From Anaerolineaceae bacterium (GTDB taxonomy: Bacteria > Chloroflexota > Anaerolineae > Anaerolineales > Villigracilaceae): 45,745 nt of DNA. The notes beneath the pieces were generated by a model. It was not told where the DNA came from. It was given only the letters and a program-made list of their open reading frames with translations, and ran no database searches. The stretch covers positions 1 through 45,745 of the forward strand of contig VFJR01000109.1 in NCBI GenBank assembly GCA_009885945.1, read 5' to 3'. Made by a program: the position numbers and the translations under genes. Within the stretch, counting starts at the first letter, position 1; every line of letters begins with the position of its first letter. This document shows, piece after piece, positions 39,617 through 45,745 of this stretch.

Positions 39617-41533
39617 TTAAAAACCAGTGACCATTGAGACACCAAACGCCAACAAGACAACCAACAATTGGCACGCAAATAAAGCGGCAAAAACATAGGC
39701 AATATAAGTCCACACAGAAGTTAATCTGTTTATAGATTGCGGGCGCAGTTCCTCGCCTTCAGATAAAGTCTTTGCTGATTCGACTGCCGCATTAACATCG
39801 TTCACCCAAAAAACGCCCGCCGCATCATCCGCAACGATAAGTTTGGTGCCGCTAAATGAGCGCATCCACGCCTCAACATTTTCTGGCGTATTCACAGCCA
39901 AGGAACCTGAGAGTATGACAGTATTCACTTTTAAATCAGTGGGAATTTTATCAACAGTGTTCACAACTATCACTTGTACTTTAGGGGCTTGCTTCATAAA
40001 CGCGGCTTTCACAGATTCGCCAAACTTGCCGCTAACAGTATCAAAGACCAGCACGCCAAACGCCGCCTGCCTTGCTTCTATTTCATCTGTACGCCCTGAG
40101 CCATCCCTTCTTAAAGAAGTAAGGTGATAAAGCAGCAAGATCGCAAACAAAACAAAAGTCTGCAGACTATTGATAATCGTATTGCCAAAATCTCCGCTAT
40201 CAGCGCCTAAGACATTCCTGAACAAGGTATAAAGCAGAATACCAGCCGATATCATGCCGCCAATTACGGAAGCAAAGATCACCAAATACAAATATGTTTT
40301 ACGAATCACCGAACGACGCGCATCATCCCCAACCGCGCCATCACTAGCTGCTTCCGTCTGCATGGGCATCCACACGATCAACCATAATGGCAAGCCAATT
40401 AAGAGTGCAGAAAGCGAGCTGGCAAGCGGATAACGAAACCAGCCTTCACTTAAATAGCTCTGCTGTGAGATTAAATTAACCAGCACAGATAGCAGGGATT
40501 GCATGCCATAGAACACGACTGCCACACCGATCAGAGAAAGGATATAAAAATATAACCTTTTCTTGCCTGCACGGTAGATCATTTTTTCTTCAAAAGCAAA
40601 TTGTTGATTCAACCACTTTCCGTAATATGCCCAAATCACAGCAAAGGGAATACCAATGGAAATAGAACTGCTGACTCTGTCTAAAAGTTCACTCCATGAT
40701 AAACCAGCGCCAAATAATTGTTGGAATATATTATAAAAAAAGGTAGCGCTTGTGCTAAGCACCGTGATGACACCGCCAAGGGAGAGCAGATAGAGAATGC
40801 CGAGGCGTAGAGGAGATTCCTTTTCAGCAGAATCAGGCAGAGCATCCTGCAAGACGCGCCAAGAAAAATACCAAATGGGGGAACCAACGACAAGCAATGC
40901 AATTGCATTGACCGCCACTTCACGTCCCATTTCTCCCAGCACTGTGCTATTGGATAAAGTCAAAGCAAAATCCAACGCTTGTTGTGCGCCATAGATCACC
41001 ATCATCAAACCATATAACATCCAGATAAAACGAGACATGCGCCGAATATCCGCAAAATCATCCTGTGCTGGCAGGGCTTGCCAAGCGAAACGTAATATAT
41101 TCCAAAAATACGCGGCAATCAGCAGGTTGATCGTAATGGCTATCAGATTATCGCCCCAAGTTTGCGAACCTCCAACCAGCGCGCGGTATTGATCTAATTG
41201 TGCGGTGGAAAGAAAAATACGCGTAATAAGAGCCAGTAGATTTTGTACGACAGGTATAACAGTTGCCAAAAGTATTCCATACAAAAACACTGCGCGTATG
41301 CTGGCAGTTTTCTCATCATCATCTTTTGCGGCTGACCATTGTGCCCATAACCAGTGCACAAGAAAGATAGGAATACCCACAAGGATTGCAGACAAGGCGC
41401 CAGCAAGTTCTGATGACCCGCCTACCAAACTTGACTTGAAGATGGACCGAAGCAGACTGACCGTGCCCCATAACACTACTTCGATACTGATAAAAGCAAT
41501 GGCATAAAAATATAATCTTTGAATTGTTTTCAT
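39617..41533 (-). CDS. DUF5671-type repeat membrane protein with a soluble C-terminal domain
   Basis: Protein of 638 residues, function unknown. It appears to contain four to five repeats of a two-to-four-helix unit, each starting with an R-L-Y-F-Y or similar aromatic patch and ending in a short basic-acidic loop (RLYFYAIAFISIEVVLW at 6, RMSRFIWMLYGLMMVIYG near 166, KRLYFYILSLIGVAVVFYG near 325, RKTYLYLVIFASVIGG near 410). This resembles the DUF5671 unit. After about residue 485 comes a soluble alpha/beta domain of about 120 residues (FGVLVFDTVSGKFGESV to NAAVESAKTLSEG), followed by one last helix (about 613-635). It follows the 157-residue gene by 42 bases. Confidence 0.7.
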   Translation of the reverse strand: MKTIQRLYFYAIAFISIEVVLWGTVSLLRSIFKSSLVGGSSELAGALSAILVGIPIFLVHWLWAQWSAAKDDDEKTASIRAVFLYGILLATVIPVVQNLLALITRIFLSTAQLDQYRALVGGSQTWGDNLIAITINLLIAAYFWNILRFAWQALPAQDDFADIRRMSRFIWMLYGLMMVIYGAQQALDFALTLSNSTVLGEMGREVAVNAIALLVVGSPIWYFSWRVLQDALPDSAEKESPLRLGILYLLSLGGVITVLSTSATFFYNIFQQLFGAGLSWSELLDRVSSSISIGIPFAVIWAYYGKWLNQQFAFEEKMIYRAGKKRLYFYILSLIGVAVVFYGMQSLLSVLVNLISQQSYLSEGWFRYPLASSLSALLIGLPLWLIVWMPMQTEAASDGAVGDDARRSVIRKTYLYLVIFASVIGGMISAGILLYTLFRNVLGADSGDFGNTIINSLQTFVLFAILLLYHLTSLRRDGSGRTDEIEARQAAFGVLVFDTVSGKFGESVKAAFMKQAPKVQVIVVNTVDKIPTDLKVNTVILSGSLAVNTPENVEAWMRSFSGTKLIVADDAAGVFWVNDVNAAVESAKTLSEGEELRPQSINRLTSVWTYIAYVFAALFACQLLVVLLAFGVSMVTGF

Positions 41534-41575
41534 AACGATCTACCTTCCATCATTGCAAATGCCGTGATATGGCTA

Positions 41576-42049
41576 TTACGGCTGATACGGCTTCTGGTAC
41601 CAGCTATAGTCCCAAAAGTTATAGGGCATTAAGTTGAGCTTCCATGTACCGTTTTGCTGAGTAAGCAATGCGCGATCCTGATTTCCATAACGCGGGGAAA
41701 ACGGATCACTATTCGCGTAATATAAGGTCAAAGAAACAATGGCTTCATCTTTATTGATTTCTACAGTCCCCACATCCAAGCCTACATCGGCAGGGTTGAT
41801 CATGCCATTGAAAAATGATTTTCGGAAATCATCATAAACAGGTTTATATTCCAAGTCGGCTAGATAGCCATATGCTTTTTCATAATCCTTGTTTAGGATT
41901 GCCAGCACATAGTTATGCACTACACCATCGGGGGAGTTGTCTGCCATATAATCGCGCTTATCCTGTCGAACAAAGAATAAAGCCAACGCCAACAGCACGA
42001 GCAAACCAATGCCGACCAAAATGCCAGTAAGGAAACGATCTTGTTTCAT
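41576..42049 (-). CDS. Membrane-anchored protein, DUF4878/NTF2-like
   Basis: Unrecognised protein of 157 residues. One N-terminal membrane segment (about residues 9-26, ILVGIGLLVLLALALFFV) anchors an external domain. That domain has the pattern of small NTF2-like/DUF4878 domains: NYVLAILNKDYEKAYGYLAD, a middle FRKSFFNG, and VSLTLYY...NGTWKLNLMPY. The start is supported by GGAGGTG eight bases upstream. It has its own promoter and precedes the DUF5671-type gene and dnaN, possibly in one transcript. Function unknown. Confidence 0.7.
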   Translation of the reverse strand: MKQDRFLTGILVGIGLLVLLALALFFVRQDKRDYMADNSPDGVVHNYVLAILNKDYEKAYGYLADLEYKPVYDDFRKSFFNGMINPADVGLDVGTVEINKDEAIVSLTLYYANSDPFSPRYGNQDRALLTQQNGTWKLNLMPYNFWDYSWYQKPYQP

Positions 42050-42075
42050 ATTATAAGCACCTCCGAGCCAACTTC

Positions 42076-42104
42076 ATTGTATTGTTTTAGTAAGTTAAAG
42101 GCAA
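42076..42104 (-). promoter_or_regulatory. Promoter upstream of the 157-residue anchored protein
   Basis: Minus strand: TTGCCT (42104-42099), a 17-base spacer and TACAAT (42081-42076), about 26 bases before the ATG. The -10 box matches five and the -35 box four of six consensus positions. Confidence 0.55.
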
Positions 42105-42113
42105 GTGGAGAAA

Positions 42114-42164
42114 AAACAAGAGAGAGAGAGGAGCGTATTGCACGCTCCTCTCTCTCTCTTGTTT
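42114..42164 (-). terminator. Terminator with a 23-bp GA/CT-rich stem
   Basis: A perfect 23-bp stem built of GA repeats and GGAGCGT closes a five-base loop; on the minus strand it ends in CTTGTTTTTT. It lies 22 bases after the stop codon of the gene at 42187-43188. Confidence 0.88.
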
Positions 42165-42186
42165 AATTTCATTATGAGTATTTTAA

Positions 42187-43188
42187 CTACTCAGCAGTCA
42201 AGGTAAACAGTGACTGTTGTTTTACCAATACTTCTCGCGCATTTCGAATGGCTTTGTCCGCATCGACTGAGGCGCCGCTGTTTGTTAACAATCTGCGCAA
42301 TTCTTGGTCATCAAATAGCCTTTGCCAATCCTGATAGCCCATTTTATCAATATGATTGTTAATGATGAAGCTATCTTCTACTTGAAGCTTTTTACCCACA
42401 GTTGTGCGAATAGCAAAAAAAGAAATCAATTTTGTAGCATTGGTACCATCTGTCATAGAAATGCCAATCACATCCATGATGGTTTTTACACGGGATTCCA
42501 AATTAGCTTGCACACGTGCCTGCTGATTCCGATTAAGGAATCTGCGAAACCATTCTGGCATGACCCAGGTCAAAATTTGCAGGGTAGCGCTTGTAAAATT
42601 GATACCTACAACAATAATGGAGCCAACATTACTATCCCATAGACCTGTGGTTAATAATGTTCCTAAGACTGCACCAATAAAATCGACTATTGAATACGTG
42701 ATCATTAACAGGTAACGGGACTTGACCCAATCTTCTGCAGATTTGTCATTAGCGATATTAAGATAAGAGCTCAAAGACTCACGAATATGCCAACCCCAAA
42801 TAATGACAACATTCGTGTATACCATCCACGCAGAGAGCTCAAAATTATCAGTTATTGTTCCATAAAGCCCGCCGAATAAACCGATCACAGCCAAAGCCAT
42901 AAAGATGGGCATGGGGCTGTATTTTCCCTGACGGAAGGTAGTGTGAATAAACATGATCAGGGCAATTTCTGAAAATGAAATGAAGGTCCAGAAGATATAA
43001 CGGTTGCCCATTGTGCCTGCGTCAGCAAAAGGTATTGCAACTACCAACGCCAGAAATTGGGCGCTTAGCCAATATAAGTTAACCAAGCTGTTTCTGCGGG
43101 CAGTGAAAAATAAAGGCAAAGCCACAGTCAATCGCAGTAATGAAACTATGATCAGTATCGCCATTTTTACAATCATTTCGGGATCCAT
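42187..43188 (-). CDS. Uncharacterised seven-helix membrane protein
   Basis: I do not recognise this protein (333 residues from this start). It shows about seven membrane segments in the first 220 residues and a cytosolic C-terminal part of about 110 residues that begins with a basic, Gln-rich patch (RRFLNRNQQARVQANLESRV) and ends with a helical, charged region (QRLFDDQELRRLL). There are no obvious catalytic motifs. AGGAG lies eight bases before ATG 43188, so the in-frame TTG 21 bases upstream is not preferred. It is monocistronic, with its own -10 box and a strong terminator. Confidence 0.65.
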   Translation of the reverse strand: MDPEMIVKMAILIIVSLLRLTVALPLFFTARRNSLVNLYWLSAQFLALVVAIPFADAGTMGNRYIFWTFISFSEIALIMFIHTTFRQGKYSPMPIFMALAVIGLFGGLYGTITDNFELSAWMVYTNVVIIWGWHIRESLSSYLNIANDKSAEDWVKSRYLLMITYSIVDFIGAVLGTLLTTGLWDSNVGSIIVVGINFTSATLQILTWVMPEWFRRFLNRNQQARVQANLESRVKTIMDVIGISMTDGTNATKLISFFAIRTTVGKKLQVEDSFIINNHIDKMGYQDWQRLFDDQELRRLLTNSGASVDADKAIRNAREVLVKQQSLFTLTAE

Positions 43189-43229
43189 AGTAGATTCTCC
43201 TAGGCACAAAAAGGATAGTGTTTTAATTT

Positions 43230-43235
43230 ATTATA
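43230..43235 (-). promoter_or_regulatory. -10 box upstream of the seven-helix protein
   Basis: A perfect TATAAT on the minus strand, 41 bases before the ATG at 43188. A convincing -35 hexamer is not visible at 16-18 bases. Confidence 0.4.
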
Positions 43236-43341
43236 AGACCATTTTTTCACTGTGCAGTAACAACTAAAGTAATTATTAGATAATATCGGTAATTAGAAAA
43301 AAGAGCAAAACTTTATTTTATCTTCACAGATGCAGTATGAA

Positions 43342-43381
43342 ATTAAGCGGGGCTGTCTTAAAATAGACAGCCCCGCTTAAT
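43342..43381 (-). terminator. Terminator of radA
   Basis: ATTAAGCGGGGCTGTCT and AGACAGCCCCGCTTAAT make a perfect 17-bp stem around a six-base loop. It starts 20 bases after the radA stop codon; the T run that follows on the minus strand is short. Confidence 0.8.
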
Positions 43382-43400
43382 AGTTAATTAACAAACAAGC

Positions 43401-44801
43401 TTACTCTACCCGTTTTGATTTCTCTTCGACCAACGCCTTATCCAACGCCTCATGAATTGAACGCGCTTCTATAATTTGAATTCCTTTTGGATACGGCTCG
43501 CCTTGGCGAATCGCCTTTGGTACGATGGCTGTTTTAAAGCCAAGCTTTTCCGCTTCTCTTAATCGCGCCGCCATTTGACCGGGCATGCGCAGTTCACCTG
43601 CCAAACCAATTTCGCCGATCAAGACCGCATCTGCCTTAACAGGTATATCCTTCCAAGACGATGCGATTGCGGCAGCGACAGCCAAGTCTGCGGCGGGTTC
43701 GTCAATTTGCAAACCACCCACTACATTCACAAAGATATCCTGCTCTGCAAGCTTCATGCCCATACGGCGGGTTAAAACTGCAGTGATTAATAAGAGGCGA
43801 TTAAAGTCAGTACCATTGGGTGTTCTGCGCGCATTTCCAAATTGGGTAGGGGAGGTTAATCCTTGAATTTCCACGAGTAATGGACGCGTTCCTTCCATTG
43901 TTACTGCAATCGTGGAGCCTGCCGCATTAACCAATCGTTCTGCCAAAAATGCTTCGGATGGGTTTGTTACTTCAGCAAGTCCGCCTTCGCGCATTTCAAA
44001 GACACCTACTTCAGAAGTAGCGCCAAAACGATTCTTCACCGAGCGTAACAAACGATATGCTTGAAAACGATCTCCCTCAAGATACAAAACCGTATCCACA
44101 ATATGTTCCAAAACACGCGGACCTGCGATATTACCTTCCTTGGTCACATGCCCAATCACAAATACAGACACATTGCGCGTTTTGGCAAGCTCTCGCAATT
44201 GAGAAGAACATTCACGTACTTGAGAGACAGAACCAGCAGACGAATCAAGCTGAGAGATGTAAACCGTTTGAATCGAGTCAACGATCAATAAATCTGGCTT
44301 GACATCATTGACGTGATTCAAAATAATTTCGAGATTTGTTTCAGTAACCAGTAAAAGATTTTTTGGAAGTTCTTTGCCCTCTTGTAAACGAGCCGCGCGC
44401 ATTTTGATCTGTCGTTCTGATTCTTCGCCCGAGACGTACAACACACGTTTTGTTTTCGCCATCTCAAGAGTCATTTGCAGCATCAATGTGGATTTGCCAA
44501 TACCGGGATCACCGCCCACCAAAACTATGGAGCCAGGCACAATGCCGCCGCCTAAAACGCGCGCAAATTCACCGATTGGCAAATGGATGCGCTCTTCCGC
44601 GTCACCACCAATTTCGCTGATCGGGCGAGGAGCAGACCTTCCCGTTAAGCCCCGCACCGCAGGATTCTTGGATGTGGGTTCATCGTGGACAACTTCCTCC
44701 ACCATACTGTTAAAAGATCCGCATTGCGGGCATTTCCCCATATAAGAGGCGGAGACGCGACTACATTCCTGACAAACATAACGTGTATGAGTTTTAGCCA
44801 T
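43401..44801 (-). CDS. radA: DNA repair protein RadA
   Basis: RecA-like ATPase that promotes branch migration in recombinational repair. In order: a C4 zinc finger (C10, C13, C24, C27), Walker A GGDPGIGKSTL (about 94-104), Walker B LLIVDSIQ, the RadA-specific KNRFG motif in SVKNRFGATSEVGVF, and a C-terminal Lon-protease-like domain (about 290-455) without the proteolytic Ser-Lys pair that I can recognise. Length 466 is normal. AGGTG precedes ATG by six bases. It follows the dihydrouridine synthase by 64 bases that contain a hairpin. Confidence 0.96.
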   Translation of the reverse strand: MAKTHTRYVCQECSRVSASYMGKCPQCGSFNSMVEEVVHDEPTSKNPAVRGLTGRSAPRPISEIGGDAEERIHLPIGEFARVLGGGIVPGSIVLVGGDPGIGKSTLMLQMTLEMAKTKRVLYVSGEESERQIKMRAARLQEGKELPKNLLLVTETNLEIILNHVNDVKPDLLIVDSIQTVYISQLDSSAGSVSQVRECSSQLRELAKTRNVSVFVIGHVTKEGNIAGPRVLEHIVDTVLYLEGDRFQAYRLLRSVKNRFGATSEVGVFEMREGGLAEVTNPSEAFLAERLVNAAGSTIAVTMEGTRPLLVEIQGLTSPTQFGNARRTPNGTDFNRLLLITAVLTRRMGMKLAEQDIFVNVVGGLQIDEPAADLAVAAAIASSWKDIPVKADAVLIGEIGLAGELRMPGQMAARLREAEKLGFKTAIVPKAIRQGEPYPKGIQIIEARSIHEALDKALVEEKSKRVE

Positions 44802-44817
44802 TGTTCACCTAAAAAAA

Positions 44818-44844
44818 TAAGTCGGATTCAAATTATCCGACTTA
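44818..44844 (-). terminator. Hairpin with T7 tail just before radA
   Basis: On the minus strand TAAGTCGGAT and ATCCGACTTA form a ten-bp stem with a seven-base loop, followed by ATTTTTTT that runs into the radA ribosome-binding site. It may end the dihydrouridine synthase transcript; if the promoter at 44846-44851 is real it would instead lie in the radA leader as an attenuator. Confidence 0.7.
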
Positions 44845-44845
44845 C

Positions 44846-44851
44846 AGTATA
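44846..44851 (-). promoter_or_regulatory. Possible extended -10 box of radA
   Basis: Minus-strand TGTTATACT (box 44851-44846) between the dihydrouridine synthase stop codon and the hairpin. No good -35 box is present. Confidence 0.35.
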
Positions 44852-44865
44852 ACAGAATTAATGTT

Positions 44866-45745
44866 CTACATCACCGCTGTATACATTTGGTTGATCAGCC
44901 CCATAAACTCTGCCGAAGGTCTTACGCGCAGAACTTCTCTGCGTTCATCACGCGTTAAGTTTTTGAGCATAAGATATTGCACGGCATGTTTGCGGAATAA
45001 TCTTTGCCCAGCTTCTTCGCCATAAAATTTAACATTGAATTCCAGATGCTTTTGAAAAACATCACGCACCTGCTCAGGTGAGACTTGATCGCGGTCTAAT
45101 CCAGAAAATATCCAAGGATTGGTCATGGCAGCCCGCCCGATCATCACAGCATCACAACCCGTGTGATCCTTCATGCGCTGAATATCTGCAACCGTACGCA
45201 CATCGCCGCTGCCGATCACTGGAATCTTAACACTGGCTTTCACTTCGGCAACAGCATCCCAATTTGCATTGCCACTATACCTTTGCTCTTTTGTGCGTCC
45301 ATGAACTGCAATCAGCGAACCGCCATTTTCTTCCACCACACGCGCAATCAACTTATAATTTTTATTATTATCCCAACCCAGCCGAATCTTGCCGGTGACC
45401 GGTACTTTTAAAGCAGAAGTTAATTTCTTGAACGTTTCTGCAATCCTTATCGGAGAAGGCATCATCCCCACGCCAGCGCCGCGTTCTGCAATTGTTTTTG
45501 CGGGACAACCCATGTTGACATCAATAATATCTGGATTAAGCGGCTCGATTTGCAGTGCGGCTTTCAGAATCAAATCCGGATTATCTCCATAGATCTGAAA
45601 TGTGACTGGCCTTTCACCCGCTTCATAATACAAGCGTTTGGCTGGTTCTTTGGAACGGCTGAGAATTTTTTCCACTTTGACAAATTCGGTATAGCTCATC
45701 GCTGAGCCGAGCATCCTGCAAATGGAACGGAAGGGCCAATCAGAA
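44866..45745 (-). CDS. dus: tRNA-dihydrouridine synthase, 5' end outside the window
   Basis: FMN enzyme that reduces uridines in the tRNA D-loop. The TIM-barrel landmarks are present: DVNMGCPAKTI with the catalytic Cys, VTGKIRLGWD, IAVHGRTKEQRYSG and PVIGSGDVRT...GCDAVMIGRAAMTNPWIF. This is closest to the DusB type. The frame is open to the window edge: before the first internal Met it reads SDWPFRSICR, matching the conserved start region TDxPFRxLC of the family, so the true start lies just outside and the Met at 45714 is not the start. About 290 residues are visible. Confidence 0.92.
   Translation of the reverse strand, partial: SDWPFRSICRMLGSAMSYTEFVKVEKILSRSKEPAKRLYYEAGERPVTFQIYGDNPDLILKAALQIEPLNPDIIDVNMGCPAKTIAERGAGVGMMPSPIRIAETFKKLTSALKVPVTGKIRLGWDNNKNYKLIARVVEENGGSLIAVHGRTKEQRYSGNANWDAVAEVKASVKIPVIGSGDVRTVADIQRMKDHTGCDAVMIGRAAMTNPWIFSGLDRDQVSPEQVRDVFQKHLEFNVKFYGEEAGQRLFRKHAVQYLMLKNLTRDERREVLRVRPSAEFMGLINQMYTAVM

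Noticed and set aside
45712-45745. Apparent truncated or late-starting dihydrouridine synthase
   Set aside because: The frame continues to the window edge with family-like residues, so it is cut by the window and not a broken gene.

Overview
The window is most likely chromosomal DNA of a member of the Chloroflexota, class Anaerolineae. This is inferred from gene content and protein style: a complete 14-gene complex I operon, Flp-type pilins, a Thr/Pro-rich linker in front of an SH3-like domain, DUF5671-type membrane repeats, and a DnaG zinc site of CX3C type. No taxonomic marker was searched. Base composition looks moderate and fairly even. There is no CRISPR array, prophage, transposase or rRNA.

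Layout. (1) 1-2946, minus strand: a Chloroflexota-style membrane/SH3 protein, a phosphohexomutase, and the first codons of another membrane protein cut by the window edge. (2) 3011-3174: tRNA-Lys(CTT) with a consensus promoter and a palindromic terminator. (3) 3184-6655, minus: an ABC-2 export operon (ATPase plus two permeases) with an O6-methylguanine DNA methyltransferase at its end. (4) 6900-7883, plus: a prephenate dehydrogenase-like gene, the only plus-strand protein gene. (5) 8076-22939, minus: nuoA-B-C-D-E-F-G-H-I-J-K-L-M-N in canonical order. (6) 23293-26939: primary sigma factor and DNA primase. (7) 27061-28454: miaB. (8) 28495-29708: two tandem pilin-like transcription units. (9) 29815-38352: an eight-gene surface-polysaccharide operon. 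It is led by a winged-helix regulator, followed by an epimerase, a GDP-fucose synthase-like reductase, Wzm/Wzt ABC export, a capsule-type transferase, a methyltransferase and a PseB-like dehydratase. (10) 38380-42104: dnaN behind two uncharacterised membrane genes. (11) 42114-45745: an uncharacterised polytopic protein, radA and the 3' part of a dihydrouridine synthase.

The most striking non-genic pattern is that most gaps of about 30 nt or more between co-directional genes, including gaps inside the nuo and polysaccharide operons, hold a palindromic or inverted-repeat element. These belong to at least eight unrelated-looking sequence families. Some recur in the window (the ATTCGA type in three gaps, the AAGGTC type in two, the ACCTTACGCA type in two). 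The other main leads are the twin pilin units with conserved promoters and a paired-cysteine C-terminal domain, and a palindromic candidate operator sitting on the transcription start of the polysaccharide operon regulator.

Start sites were moved downstream of the longest open frame for several genes where a Shine-Dalgarno sequence or alignment with a paralogue decides it: the phosphomutase, the ABC ATPase, nuoB, nuoG, nuoL, the first pilin, wzt, wzm, the capsule-type transferase and the gene ending at 43188. Functions come from recognising motifs by eye, not from database searches.
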